A stretch of 64,000 nucleotides of DNA from positions 112,464-176,463 of the forward strand of contig NZ_JACHIN010000008.1 of the NCBI RefSeq assembly GCF_014203235.1, given 5' to 3'. The first letter of the stretch is position 1. The number at the start of each line of letters is the position of its first letter. This stretch comes from Nonomuraea endophytica (GTDB lineage: Bacteria; Actinomycetota; Actinomycetes; Streptosporangiales; Streptosporangiaceae). This document shows, piece by piece, positions 1 through 8,483 of the stretch. The notes beneath the pieces are model-generated. The model saw only the letters and a list, made by a program, of their open reading frames with translations. It ran no database searches and was not told the DNA's origin. The translations under genes were made by a program, and so were the position numbers.

Positions 1-20
1 GGGTCACCCACGGGGAGGTC

Positions 21-1628
21 ATGGTGCACGAGCGCCTGCGCAACACCACCAGATACCTGGCAGCCGCCGCCTACCTGGATCCCGGCTTCCGCGACCGGGC
101 GCTGTACGCGCTGATCGCGCGCCGCCACCACGCGGTGGCGCCGTCGGTCGGCGGGTTCGACCTGGGCCCGGTGCTGCGGCACTGCCTCTACTCGCGTTCG
201 CTGCTGACCGTCAGGGAGGCAGCGGTCACGGTGATGCTGCTGCTCGCCCTGCTGTTCAACTTCCAGGCCACGACGCCGTGGCTCACGGTCCTGGGCGTGC
301 TGGCGGCCTTCGCCTCCGGCGGGTTCGGCACTCTGGGGCAGCGCAGGCGGCTGAGCCCGGTCGTGGTGGCCGGCCTGGTGATCGGCTTCTTCGCCCTGGT
401 GGTCGTGCCCGCGCTGCTGCTGACCAGATACCTCGGCGAGGCGAGCTCGGGAGTCGAGGAGGACAACGGCTCCGGCTGGATGGCGCCCCTGATGCTCGTG
501 GCCGCCATCGCCACCGTGCTGGCCTACCGGGTGCGGGTCTACAGAATCCTGTCGGAGCGGCTAGGGCCGGGCGCGGGCCGTACCGGAGCTGAGGCGGGGC
601 CGCGAATGACGGAGGTCAAGCTCGCGCAGCACGGGAACCTGACGCTCTACTCCGGCGAGAACCCGTTCGTCGGCGCGGGCGAGCTCGTGCGGGCCTGGAC
701 GATCGCGGCCGAGCTCGACCGGCGCACCGGCGACGCGGGCCGGGCGCCGGCCAGGGTGGACGCGGTGGACCTGCACGAGTTCGTGGGCGAGCGGCTCGGC
801 CAGATGCGCACCGCCGCCGAGCCCGCGATGCCCGTCCACCTGGACATCCTCGACCACGTGATCGCGCAGGGCCGCCTCAACCAGCTCCACGGCGAGCACC
901 CGCTGCTGCACGGCACCCGGCCCCGCTACCAGCTCAGCGACCGGGAGCTCCAGGCGGTGATCCGGAACCCGCAGTCGGGCGCCCGCCACTACCGGTGGAT
1001 CGTGATCGGCACCAGCGGCGAGGCCGTCACCGACGTCGACGGCGAGGAAGTGCTGCCCGCCGAGGACCGCGACACCACCGTGTCGATCTTCATCCACCTG
1101 GCCGTCGAGGGCCGGATGCTCTACACGGAGTTCATCGTGACGGCGCTGCCGCCCGTGCGCGGCGCCTACCGGGTGGTGGACGAGCTGCCCAGGCAGGCCG
1201 GCGGGGCCCTCGTGCTGGCGGCACTCAGCCGCGCCCCGTTCGCGCTGGCCCGCGACGTCGTCGGCGCGCCCGCCCGGCTGCTACGGCGGATCTTCATGGC
1301 GATGCGGTGGCCCGAGGACCCGGACAGGTTCGTGGTCTACGACTACGGAGCCAGGATCAGCCTGCGCGAGGCGGGGGCCGAGCCGCGCATCAACACCTTC
1401 CTCGAAGGGCTGGACGCCTACAAGTACGCCAAGCTCGTGGAGGAGCGGCTGAACAACGCGGTGCTGGACTTCCTGGAGGATCGCGGCGTGGACACCGCCG
1501 CGTACCGGCAGCAGATCGCGGCCGTCATCAACAACGGCACGGTGGTCAACGGCGGCACGTTCAACGGGACCAACATCGGCGGCCAGGGCTCGCAGTTCGC
1601 CGCGCCCGCGGGCAAGGGGGCCGCGTGA
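21..1628 (+). CDS. Membrane protein of unknown function with Gly/Asn-rich C-terminal tag
   Basis: About 535 residues; family not recognised. Three hydrophobic segments lie near residues 65-100, 110-135 and 150-170. A long soluble part follows, with no catalytic motif that I recognise. The C-terminus carries NNGTVVNGGTFNGTNIGGQ followed by GSQF, and a near copy of this peptide opens the next gene product. The start is uncertain: the frame stays open back to the window edge, and the GGGGAGG before the ATG at 21 is only 2 nt away, so the true start may lie upstream. The stop overlaps the next GTG (GTGA), so the two are probably translated as a pair. Glycine-rich GGTF/N-type tails occur in actinobacterial conflict and signalling proteins, but that link is only my inference. 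Confidence 0.7.
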   Translation: MVHERLRNTTRYLAAAAYLDPGFRDRALYALIARRHHAVAPSVGGFDLGPVLRHCLYSRSLLTVREAAVTVMLLLALLFNFQATTPWLTVLGVLAAFASGGFGTLGQRRRLSPVVVAGLVIGFFALVVVPALLLTRYLGEASSGVEEDNGSGWMAPLMLVAAIATVLAYRVRVYRILSERLGPGAGRTGAEAGPRMTEVKLAQHGNLTLYSGENPFVGAGELVRAWTIAAELDRRTGDAGRAPARVDAVDLHEFVGERLGQMRTAAEPAMPVHLDILDHVIAQGRLNQLHGEHPLLHGTRPRYQLSDRELQAVIRNPQSGARHYRWIVIGTSGEAVTDVDGEEVLPAEDRDTTVSIFIHLAVEGRMLYTEFIVTALPPVRGAYRVVDELPRQAGGALVLAALSRAPFALARDVVGAPARLLRRIFMAMRWPEDPDRFVVYDYGARISLREAGAEPRINTFLEGLDAYKYAKLVEERLNNAVLDFLEDRGVDTAAYRQQIAAVINNGTVVNGGTFNGTNIGGQGSQFAAPAGKGAA

Positions 1629-2008
1629 GCACGCCCGACCCTTCGGCGCCCAACTACGGGACCGTCATCAGCGGCGGCACGTTCACCGGGAGCAACATCG
1701 GCGGGCAGGGCTCGGTCTTCCAGCCCGGCCAGGCGCGTTCCGCCCCTCGGGACGAGCTGGAGCGGCTGCGGAGCCAGGTGGAGGCGCTCCTGGCCCTCGT
1801 CGAGGCGCACGCGGCCGAGCTGCCGCAGGCCGGGCAGGCCCGCCGCGACCTGGAGGAGGTGCTGGCCGAGGCCGAGGCCGAACCCGGGGAGCGCGACCCG
1901 GCCCGGGTCACCGCCGCCCTCGACCGGCTGGGCACCCGGCTGGCGCCCGTCACCGCCCTGGCCGCCGCGCTGGGCCCGATCGCCGACCTGGTCGCAGCGC
2001 TCCTGTGA
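1625..2008 (+). CDS. Small protein sharing the GGTF-NIGGQGS tag with the upstream membrane protein
   Basis: 127 residues from GTG 1625, overlapping the stop of the preceding gene by 4 bp. Residues about 10-32 contain YGTVISGGTFTGSNIGGQGS, nearly identical to the C-terminal tag of the upstream protein. The rest is predicted helical and acidic (RSQVEALLALVEAHAAEL, then RRDLEEVLAEAEAEPGERD) and resembles the small DUF5955-type actinobacterial proteins; that family call is from memory and weak. No signal peptide or membrane segment is visible. The shared tag and the overlap suggest that the two products interact or polymerise together. It ends 6 bp before the convergent hemW stop. Confidence 0.6.
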   Translation: MSTPDPSAPNYGTVISGGTFTGSNIGGQGSVFQPGQARSAPRDELERLRSQVEALLALVEAHAAELPQAGQARRDLEEVLAEAEAEPGERDPARVTAALDRLGTRLAPVTALAAALGPIADLVAALL

Positions 2009-2014
2009 CGGCGC

Positions 2015-3235
2015 TCAGAGCGTGAGGTCGCGGATCAGGGCGTCGGCGAGCAGGCGGCCGCGCAGGGTCAGCACCATGCGGCCCGCCTTGAACGCCTCCT
2101 GCTCCAGCAGCCCGTCCCCCACGGCCCTGGCCACGGCGAGCTTCGCGCCGGGCGCCACGTCGGCCAGCGGGTAGCCGGTGATCAGCCGCAGCTCCAGCAT
2201 CAGCCGCTCCACCTCGCGGTCGGCGTCCTCCAGCACCTCCCTGGCGTGCGCCGGGGAGACACCCTGGGCCAGCCGCTGGGCGTAGGCGGCGGGGTGCTTG
2301 ACGTTCCACCAGCGGGTGCCGCCCACGTGGCTGTGCGATCCCGGCCCGACGGCCCACCAGTCGCCGCCGGTCCAGTAGAGCAGGTTGTGCCGGCACCGGC
2401 CGGCCTCGGAGGTGGCCCAGTTCGACACCTCGTACCAGGAGTATCCGGCCTTCGCCAGCAGCTCGTCGGCGATCAGGTAGCGGTCGGCGGCCACGTCGTC
2501 GTCGGGCATCGGCAGCTCGCCGCGCCTGATGCGGGCCGCCAGCCGGGTGCCGTCCTCGACGATGAGCGAGTACGCGGAGACGTGGTCGGGCCCGGCGGCG
2601 ATCGCCGCCTCCAGCGACGCCCGCCAGTCGTCGTCGCTCTCTCCCGGGGTGCTGTAGATGAGGTCGAGGTTGACGTGCGCGAACCCGGCCTGCCGGGCTT
2701 CGTGTACGGCTTGCGCCGCCCGCCCCGGCGTGTGGTGCCGGTCGAGCACCTTGAGCACGTGCTCCTTGGCCGACTGCATGCCGAAGCTGATCCGGTTGAA
2801 GCCGCCAGCGCGCAGCTCGGCCAGATATGCGGGGTCGACGGACTCGGGGTTGGCCTCGGTGGTGACCTCGGCGCCGGGGCGCAGGCCGAACTCCTCGTCG
2901 ATCGCCGCCAGGATGCGGGCCAGGTCGCCGGCGGGCAGCAGCGTGGGCGTGCCGCCGCCGAAGAACACCGTCTCGACGGGCAGGTCGGCGGTGCCGAGCA
3001 CGCGGCGGGCGAGCCGTACCTCGTCGATGGCGGTGTCGGCGTAGTCCCGGTGCGAAGCGCCGGGGCCCAGCTCGGCGGCGGTGTAGGTGTTGAAGTCGCA
3101 GTAGCCGCAGCGCGTCACGCAGAACGGGACGTGCACGTAGAAGCCGAACGGGCGCTCGCCGAGGCGGCGCAGGGCGCTCTCCGGCAGCTCTCCGGACGGG
3201 GGCGCTGGGTCGCCGTCGGGCAGGGTGGATGGCAC
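2015..3235 (-). CDS. hemW: Radical SAM heme chaperone HemW
   Basis: 406 residues, the usual HemW length. The radical SAM cysteines are CVTRCGYC (C39, C43, C46), preceded by FYVHVPF; the family signature FFGGGTPTLL and the EANPES stretch follow, with a C-terminal HemN-type domain. HemW was formerly annotated as oxygen-independent coproporphyrinogen III oxidase; characterised members are heme-binding proteins that deliver heme to respiratory enzymes. The start is a GTG (CAC at 3233-3235 on the plus strand) with GGAGG only 2 nt upstream. It is divergent from the chitinase. In many actinobacteria hemW sits close to lepA; here lepA ends about 5 kb away on the same strand. Confidence 0.93.
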   Translation of the reverse strand: MPSTLPDGDPAPPSGELPESALRRLGERPFGFYVHVPFCVTRCGYCDFNTYTAAELGPGASHRDYADTAIDEVRLARRVLGTADLPVETVFFGGGTPTLLPAGDLARILAAIDEEFGLRPGAEVTTEANPESVDPAYLAELRAGGFNRISFGMQSAKEHVLKVLDRHHTPGRAAQAVHEARQAGFAHVNLDLIYSTPGESDDDWRASLEAAIAAGPDHVSAYSLIVEDGTRLAARIRRGELPMPDDDVAADRYLIADELLAKAGYSWYEVSNWATSEAGRCRHNLLYWTGGDWWAVGPGSHSHVGGTRWWNVKHPAAYAQRLAQGVSPAHAREVLEDADREVERLMLELRLITGYPLADVAPGAKLAVARAVGDGLLEQEAFKAGRMVLTLRGRLLADALIRDLTL

Positions 3236-3257
3236 CCCTCCAGTCTGCCGTCTGCCA

Positions 3258-3286
3258 TTGACTGCCCGATCACACCGTCCTACTGT
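3258..3286 (+). promoter_or_regulatory. Candidate sigma-70-type promoter of the chitinase gene
   Basis: TTGACT at 3258-3263 and TACTGT at 3281-3286 are separated by exactly 17 bp. Transcription would start near 3293, about 40 nt before the GTG of the chitinase gene. Confidence 0.6.
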
Positions 3287-3299
3287 CAGGGCATCTTAA

Positions 3300-3312
3300 A
3301 GGAAAGTTTCCT
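3300..3312. promoter_or_regulatory. Palindromic operator candidate in the chitinase leader
   Basis: AGGAAAGTTTCCT is a perfect inverted repeat (6-bp arms, central G). It lies just downstream of the predicted transcription start, a position typical for a repressor site. It does not look like the DasR dre site. Similar AGGAAAnTTTCCT palindromes are, to my memory, found near actinomycete sugar-utilisation genes controlled by ROK-type regulators, so the binder is an inference. Confidence 0.5.
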
Positions 3313-3332
3313 ATCAATTCAGGAGACGCCGC

Positions 3333-4586
3333 GTGAAGAAAGTCCTGCTCGCTCTCACCCTCTTACTCGGTATGACGGTGGTGTCGGCCCCGGCAGAGGC
3401 CCACGGTTCCGATTACAAGAGAGTCGCCTACTTCGTCCAGTGGGGCGTCTACGGCCGTAACTACCACGTCAAGGACATGGAGACCAGCGGGGCAGCCCGC
3501 AAGCTCACCCACATCAACTACGCCTTCGGGTTCGTGAACCAGCAGGCCGAGTGCTACTCCGCCGACGCCTGGGCCGACTGGCAGCGTCCCGTACCGGCCG
3601 AGCAGAGCGTGGACGGCGTGGCCGACGCGCCCGGCCAGGCCCTCAACGGCAACCTCAACCAGCTCAAGAAGCTCAAGGCCAAGTACCCCAAGCTCAAGGT
3701 CCTGATCTCGCTGGGCGGCTGGACCGGCTCCAAGTACTTCTCCGACGCCGTCCTCACCGCGGAATCGCGCAGCAAGCTCGCCAAGTCCTGCATCGACCTG
3801 TGGCTGCGCGGCAACCTGCCCGGCCTGGCCGACGGCACGGGCTCCGGCGTCTTCGACGGCATCGACCTCGACTGGGAGTGGCCCGGTTACCCCGGAGCCC
3901 CCGGCAACGTCGTGCGTCCCGAGGACAAGCAGAACTTCACCGCCTTCGTCGCCGAACTCAGGTCCCAGATGAACGCTTACAAGCGTTCCGGCCTGATCAC
4001 GGCGTTCCTGCCCGCCGCCACCCGCGTCATCGACGCCGGCCTCGAGGTGCGCAAGGTCTTCCGCAACCTGGACTACGCCACCATCCAGGGCTACGACCTG
4101 CACGGCCCGTGGGACAAGATCACCGGTCACCACTCCAACCTCTACAACGACCGCCGCGACCCCAACGACATCCGCGAGAGCCTCGACCAGACGGTCAACT
4201 ACTACCTGGAGCGCGGCGCACCGATCCGCAAGCTCGTGGCCGGCGTGCCCGCCTACGGCAAGGGCTGGACCGGCGTGCCGGCGGGCCCGGCCAAGGACGG
4301 CGTCTACCAGCCGGCCACCGGCGCGGCTCCCGGCAAGTGGGAGGCGGGCTCCGAGGACTACAAGGACATCCTCGCCAAGCCCGGCAAGCGCTACCGCGAC
4401 GTCAGGACCGGCGCCGTGTGGCTCTACGACGGCACCGAGTTCTGGACGTACGACGACCCGATCGTGATGCTGCAGAAGGCCGCCTACATCAGGCACAAGG
4501 GCCTGGGCGGCTACATGATGTGGTCCATCGACGGTGACGACGCCAAGGCCTCGCTCACCTCAGCCCTGTACAGGGTTCTGCGCTAG
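3333..4586 (+). CDS. Secreted GH18 chitinase
   Basis: 417 residues from GTG 3333 with AGGAG at 3321-3325. Residues 1-23 form a Sec signal peptide (MKKVLLALTLLLGMTVVSA, cleavage near APAEA-HG). A single GH18 TIM barrel follows. The catalytic motif DGIDLDWE is complete (D175, D178, D180, acid/base E182), and the SLGGWTGS strand and the late MMWSIDGDD stretch are family landmarks. No chitin-binding or fibronectin domain is present, so this is a one-domain enzyme expected to cleave chitin outside the cell by substrate-assisted catalysis. It stands alone behind its own promoter and operator, with a strong terminator behind it. Confidence 0.93.
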   Translation: MKKVLLALTLLLGMTVVSAPAEAHGSDYKRVAYFVQWGVYGRNYHVKDMETSGAARKLTHINYAFGFVNQQAECYSADAWADWQRPVPAEQSVDGVADAPGQALNGNLNQLKKLKAKYPKLKVLISLGGWTGSKYFSDAVLTAESRSKLAKSCIDLWLRGNLPGLADGTGSGVFDGIDLDWEWPGYPGAPGNVVRPEDKQNFTAFVAELRSQMNAYKRSGLITAFLPAATRVIDAGLEVRKVFRNLDYATIQGYDLHGPWDKITGHHSNLYNDRRDPNDIRESLDQTVNYYLERGAPIRKLVAGVPAYGKGWTGVPAGPAKDGVYQPATGAAPGKWEAGSEDYKDILAKPGKRYRDVRTGAVWLYDGTEFWTYDDPIVMLQKAAYIRHKGLGGYMMWSIDGDDAKASLTSALYRVLR

Positions 4587-4595
4587 CAGCCGGAC

Positions 4596-4634
4596 GGCGC
4601 ACGGGCCGCACCAGCGGGGGGCTGCCCGTGCGCC
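4596..4634. terminator. Hairpin terminator between the convergent chitinase and MOSC genes
   Basis: GGCGCACGGGC (4596-4606) pairs perfectly with GCCCGTGCGCC (4624-4634), giving an 11-bp stem and a 17-nt loop. There is no T run. It lies 10 nt after the chitinase stop and 20 nt from the stop of the convergent gene, so it may serve both. Confidence 0.7.
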
Positions 4635-4653
4635 GCTCCCCGCTCGTGGCCGT

Positions 4654-5277
4654 CTAGCGCAGGAGGCGTTCCGCTCGGCGGTCCCAGTAGGAGCCGTGGC
4701 CGGGGAAGGCCAGGATGCGGGCGAGGACGTCCTTGTCGCCGTGGTAGGCCAGCACCGACTCGGCGATCGTGACGCTCCCCTCCGGGCGGGCCACGATCTC
4801 GACCTCGTCGCCCACGCCCAGCTCGCCCGTCTCCACCACGCTCAGGTACGCGCCCACCCGGCCGGCGTCGGTGAAGCGCTTGAGCCAGCCCGGCTCGTCC
4901 ATCCAGTTGCGGAACACCACGCACGGAATGCGCGGCCCGCTCACCTCCAGCAGCGCCGTGCCGACGCGCCAGCGCTCGCCCAGCACCGCCCCCGACACGT
5001 CCACCCCGGACGTGGTGAGGTTCTCGCCGAACTGGCCGTCACGCAGCTCCCGCCCCAGCTCGCCCTCCCACCAGTCATAGTCTTCACGAGCATAGGAGTA
5101 GACGGCGTGGGTGGGCGCGCCGTGGTTGGGCTGGTCGGCCCGCTCGTCGCCCTCCAGCCCGTTCTGGCGCACGCCGACCCGGCGCGTGACCGCCTTCTTG
5201 TCGATGGCGGTGCGCCCCAGCTTGCCGGCCCACTCCGCGTCGATCGCCTGCCCCACATTTACTGAGATCAGCCGCAT
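4654..5277 (-). CDS. MOSC domain protein (YiiM-like)
   Basis: 207 residues from ATG 5277 (MRLISVNVG); a longer frame is possible but this start fits the family. MOSC landmarks are visible: the GLEGDERAD loop, HAVYSYAREDYDWW, GQFGENLTTSGVDVS and the conserved cysteine in GPRIPCVVF, the position that binds the molybdenum cofactor or persulfide sulfur in MOSC proteins. YiiM-type relatives detoxify N-hydroxylated bases such as 6-hydroxylaminopurine with Moco; the substrate here is unknown. A TACCGT box lies 7 nt before the ATG on the coding strand, which suggests a leaderless transcript. Confidence 0.88.
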   Translation of the reverse strand: MRLISVNVGQAIDAEWAGKLGRTAIDKKAVTRRVGVRQNGLEGDERADQPNHGAPTHAVYSYAREDYDWWEGELGRELRDGQFGENLTTSGVDVSGAVLGERWRVGTALLEVSGPRIPCVVFRNWMDEPGWLKRFTDAGRVGAYLSVVETGELGVGDEVEIVARPEGSVTIAESVLAYHGDKDVLARILAFPGHGSYWDRRAERLLR

Positions 5278-5320
5278 GGCTCCGACGGTAACCGACCCCG
5301 CGAGGTGCGGGCACACGCGG

Positions 5321-5593
5321 TCACCGGCCGAGCCTCAGGTCGGCCAGCTGTAACAACGTCGACAGCGCCGCCTCCCGCGCCTCCTCCCCGTCGCCCTCCT
5401 CCCCGAAGCACTCGGCGGCCACGTCAAGCACCGCCCGGACCACCGCCGCGTCCGGATAGGGCACCTCCACCCCCACCGTGCCGTCGGCGGCCACCTCGGC
5501 CGGGCGCAGATGCAGGCGGAGCAGCCGCCGGGTCTCCTCCGCGATCGCGACACCCAGCAGGGCCGCCCGCTCATACCGCTCAGCAGCGATCAC
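5321..5593 (-). CDS. Small acidic protein, unknown
   Basis: 90 residues from GTG 5593, chosen because GGAGG lies 6-7 nt upstream. The sequence is leucine-, alanine- and glutamate-rich (ERYERAALLGVAIAEETRRL near the N-terminus, DVAAECFGEEGDGEEAREAA near the C-terminus) and predicted mostly helical, with no signal peptide, membrane segment or metal motif. Family not recognised. It is divergent from the ABC ATPase at 5681; the 87-bp gap holds both promoters. Confidence 0.55.
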   Translation of the reverse strand: MIAAERYERAALLGVAIAEETRRLLRLHLRPAEVAADGTVGVEVPYPDAAVVRAVLDVAAECFGEEGDGEEAREAALSTLLQLADLRLGR

Positions 5594-5680
5594 AACACTC
5601 CTCCAATCGCACTCATGTTCGAGATTCGAAAGGCTAGAGGGCGACACCGACAGAAATGCGCCGCCGGGTAGGGTCGAACG

Positions 5681-6310
5681 GTGTGCGATCCCCTCGTGAC
5701 CACTGTCAACCTGACCGTCGAGCTCGGCGGCAATCCCGTCCTCACCGGCTACGACCTGGTCGTACGTCCAGGTGAGCTGGTCGCGGTCGTCGGCGAGAAC
5801 GGGTCGGGCAAGTCGACGCTGCTGCGCTGCCTGGCCGGTCTCCAGCCGCCGACGAGCGGGGAGGTCACCGTCTTCGGTGCGCCTCCGGCCGACGTGGCGG
5901 CGTTCTGGCGGCGGGTGGCGGTGACGGGGGACGAACCGGCCTGGTATCCGGGCCTCACCGCGCGGGAGCACCTTGAGCTGGTGCCGGCCGTACACGATGG
6001 GCCGCGCATGAGCGTGGAGCGGGCGCTGGAGCTGTTCGACCTCGGTCCGCGCGCGGACGCCGTCCCGCTCAACCTCTCCACGGGCCAGCGCCAGCGTCTC
6101 GCCCTGGCCGCAGCCCTGGTACGGCCCAGCAGCCTCCTTCTGCTCGACGAGCCCGAACGCGGCCTGGACACCGCCTTCCGCGAGCGCCTGGGCACCCTGC
6201 TGCTGGAATACACCGCCGATGGCGGCACCGTCATCATGGCCACCCACGACCCCGCCCTCGCCGCCCGCGCCCGCCACGTGTCCCTCGCCACCCGGGTGGG
6301 CGGGCGATGA
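5681..6310 (+). CDS. ABC transporter ATP-binding protein
   Basis: 209 residues, a single short nucleotide-binding domain. Walker A is GENGSGKST, the signature is LSTGQRQR (the first Gly of the usual SGG is Thr), Walker B is LLLLDEPERGLD and the H-loop is ATHD. The GTG at 5681 has TAGGGT 6 nt upstream, so the mRNA may be leaderless. It overlaps the next gene by 4 bp (ATGA) and must pair with that membrane protein. The substrate cannot be inferred. Confidence 0.85.
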   Translation: MCDPLVTTVNLTVELGGNPVLTGYDLVVRPGELVAVVGENGSGKSTLLRCLAGLQPPTSGEVTVFGAPPADVAAFWRRVAVTGDEPAWYPGLTAREHLELVPAVHDGPRMSVERALELFDLGPRADAVPLNLSTGQRQRLALAAALVRPSSLLLLDEPERGLDTAFRERLGTLLLEYTADGGTVIMATHDPALAARARHVSLATRVGGR

Positions 6311-7734
6311 CCGGCGTGCGGGAGGTCAGGGCGCTCGTCCGGGCCAGGTCCGGGCGGCAGCGGAGCCTGAGCGACCGGTACGCGGCGCTGTTCGGGCTGG
6401 CGATGGGCTGCGCGATGCTGGCCCAGCCCGTCTCGGCCGCGTTCGAGTCCATGGCCGCGCCGCCTCCGCCCGAGCAGGTGGGCGCCGGGCTGGCGCTGGT
6501 CACGCTCGTGTTCGCGGGCTTCCTGTGGGCGGCGCGCGCGATCGGTCCCGTCGTGGTGTCGGCGGCGGACGCGGCCTGGCTGCTGCTGTCCCCGCTGGAC
6601 CGGCGCGGCGTGCTGGGCCGCTCAGCGCGGACGCTGCTGCTGGTCAGCCTCGTGATCGGCGTCGGTCTCGGACTGGCGGCCCTGGCGGTGACCGGCGCGC
6701 CCGACCATCTCGTCTGGCGGCTGGTCGGCGCGCTCGTGGCCGGCGTCTCGGTGAGCGCGGGCGGGATGGCGATGGCCGTGCTGGCCCAGACGTCCAACCC
6801 GTGGGACATCGCCCTGCGCGCGGTGATCGCCGCACTGGTGCTGGCCGCGGTCGTCCTCATGCTGGTGGGGGGCCGCCACGTGCCCGCGCCCGTCTGGTCG
6901 GCCGTTCCGGCTCTGGTCTCCGCCTTCCTGGTACGGCATGCCTGGTCGGCCCTCGGCCGTATCCCGGCCCGCCGCCTGCTGTCGTCGTCGGCCAGGGCCG
7001 GGCACCTGGCCAACGCCACCGTGAGCCTGGATCCGAGCCTGCTGAGCTGGCTCGCCGAGGACAACCACTGGCGCGGCGCCCGCCTGCGCAGCAGGTCGTG
7101 GCCCGGCCTGCCTACTGTGTTCGCGCCCGCGTGGCAGGAGGTGCTGCGGCTGGTGCGGCGGCCGGGGCGGCTGGCCGTACTGGCGGGCTCGACGGCGGCG
7201 CCCGCGCTGATGGCCCAGGCGACCGCAGGCGCGGGGGCGCCGGTGGCGGTGCTCGTCCTGGGCGGCGGGCTGGCCGCGGCGGCGTCCGCGGTGTCGGGGG
7301 CGCGGTGGGACGCCGACAACCCCGCGCTGGCCCGCCTGCTGGCGCTGCCGGGGCGTGGGCTGATGGCGGCGCGGGCCGTGCTGCCCGCGCTGCTGGCGGC
7401 CGTGTGGATGGGGGCGGCGCTGACGCTGTTGCCCGGGTCTCCCGGGGCGCTGCTGTGGTTCGTGCCACCGGCGGCGGCCGCGCTGGCCGCCGCGGCGTTG
7501 CGGATGGCCAGGCGGGCTCCGGTGAACCATGCGATGCCGATCCTCGACACGGGGGCGGGGGCGATTCCGACCGGGCCGCTGTTCTGGGGGCTGACCGGGC
7601 TCGATCTGGCTGTCATCGGCTGTTTCCCGATGGCGATCGCCCTGGTGGCGGGGTTCTCCGGTGGGTTGCTCGTCCTGCAGGCCGTCCTGGGCGTGGCGGT
7701 GCTCACGGGGTATCTGAGCCGACAGCATCGCTAG
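6307..7734 (+). CDS. ABC transporter membrane subunit (DUF6297-like)
   Basis: 475 residues with about ten hydrophobic segments and a cytoplasmic stretch near residues 210-280. It is coupled to the upstream ATPase by an ATGA overlap. Length and layout match the DUF6297-type actinobacterial permeases that sit behind a short ATPase; that name is from memory. There is no substrate-binding protein, so export or a regulatory role is more likely than uptake. Confidence 0.75.
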   Translation: MTGVREVRALVRARSGRQRSLSDRYAALFGLAMGCAMLAQPVSAAFESMAAPPPPEQVGAGLALVTLVFAGFLWAARAIGPVVVSAADAAWLLLSPLDRRGVLGRSARTLLLVSLVIGVGLGLAALAVTGAPDHLVWRLVGALVAGVSVSAGGMAMAVLAQTSNPWDIALRAVIAALVLAAVVLMLVGGRHVPAPVWSAVPALVSAFLVRHAWSALGRIPARRLLSSSARAGHLANATVSLDPSLLSWLAEDNHWRGARLRSRSWPGLPTVFAPAWQEVLRLVRRPGRLAVLAGSTAAPALMAQATAGAGAPVAVLVLGGGLAAAASAVSGARWDADNPALARLLALPGRGLMAARAVLPALLAAVWMGAALTLLPGSPGALLWFVPPAAAALAAAALRMARRAPVNHAMPILDTGAGAIPTGPLFWGLTGLDLAVIGCFPMAIALVAGFSGGLLVLQAVLGVAVLTGYLSRQHR

Positions 7735-7767
7735 GCAATCGCTAGCGATCGCAGTACGATTGCGGCC

Positions 7768-8064
7768 ATGGACGTCCCACGGGCGCAGTCCGCGCTCCGG
7801 CAGATCGCCAAAGGGTTCGAGGAGCTCGCCGCCGCCCTGGGCGGCCCGGAGGAGCCCGACGAGCCCGAGCGCACCGCCCGCGTCATCGCCGAATGGGGCC
7901 GCAGGGGGCTGACGAAGCAGGAGGCGTCGGCGCTGTTCAGGAAGCACGGCTTCGCCCCGCAGACCACCGGCGGCTGGGCCCGCGGCGACTGGATCGCGAT
8001 CGGCGAGGACGGCCTGCGCTACCTCACCGGCCGATCGCACGACTGGCTGGAGGAACGGTCATGA
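7768..8064 (+). CDS. Small soluble protein, unknown
   Basis: 98 residues, acidic in the first third (GGPEEPDEPERTARVIAEWG), then GRRGLTKQEASALFRKHGFA, which looks like a helix-turn-helix or another small helical fold. Family not recognised. A TACGAT box lies at 7755-7760, 7 nt before the ATG, and no ribosome binding site is seen, pointing to a leaderless transcript. The palindrome GCTAGCGATCGC at 7741-7752 lies just before the box and could be an operator. The stop overlaps the thioesterase start (ATGA). Confidence 0.65.
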   Translation: MDVPRAQSALRQIAKGFEELAAALGGPEEPDEPERTARVIAEWGRRGLTKQEASALFRKHGFAPQTTGGWARGDWIAIGEDGLRYLTGRSHDWLEERS

Positions 8065-8477
8065 GCTTCGCGGTACGCATCGCCGTACGCGGATATGAAC
8101 TCGACACGCAGGGCCACGTGAACGGCGCGGTCTACCACCAATACGGCGACCACGCGCGATGGGAGTGCCTGCGCGCGGCCGGGATCACCGTCGAGGACCT
8201 GCTCGCGTCCGGCGTGGGCCCGATCACGCTCGAGAACACCATCCGCTACCACCGCGAACTACGCGGCGGCGACGAGGTCGAGGTGAGCTGCGGGTTCGAG
8301 TGGGGCGATGGCAAGACGTTCAGGATCGTGCAGGAATACCGGCACCAGGACGGCGGCCTCGCGGCCGAGCTGACCAGCGTCGGCGGGCTCCTCGACCTGC
8401 GGGAGCGCCGCCTCGTGCCGGACCCGGCCGCGCACTGGCGGTCGCTGGCGTCGGAGCCCGCGCTGCTCGGGCTCTGA
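8061..8477 (+). CDS. Acyl-CoA thioesterase, hotdog fold (4HBT-like)
   Basis: 138 residues from ATG 8061. The N-terminal pattern RGYELDTQGHVNGAVYHQY matches the hotdog signature of 4-hydroxybenzoyl-CoA-type thioesterases (an Asp near HVN, then a tyrosine-rich helix); ENTIRYHRELRGGDEVEVSC is the expected beta-strand pair. It should hydrolyse an acyl-CoA in the cytoplasm; the acyl group is unknown. It is translationally coupled to the small protein before it and ends 6 bp from the convergent lepA. Confidence 0.85.
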   Translation: MSFAVRIAVRGYELDTQGHVNGAVYHQYGDHARWECLRAAGITVEDLLASGVGPITLENTIRYHRELRGGDEVEVSCGFEWGDGKTFRIVQEYRHQDGGLAAELTSVGGLLDLRERRLVPDPAAHWRSLASEPALLGL

Positions 8478-8483
8478 GCGCCG

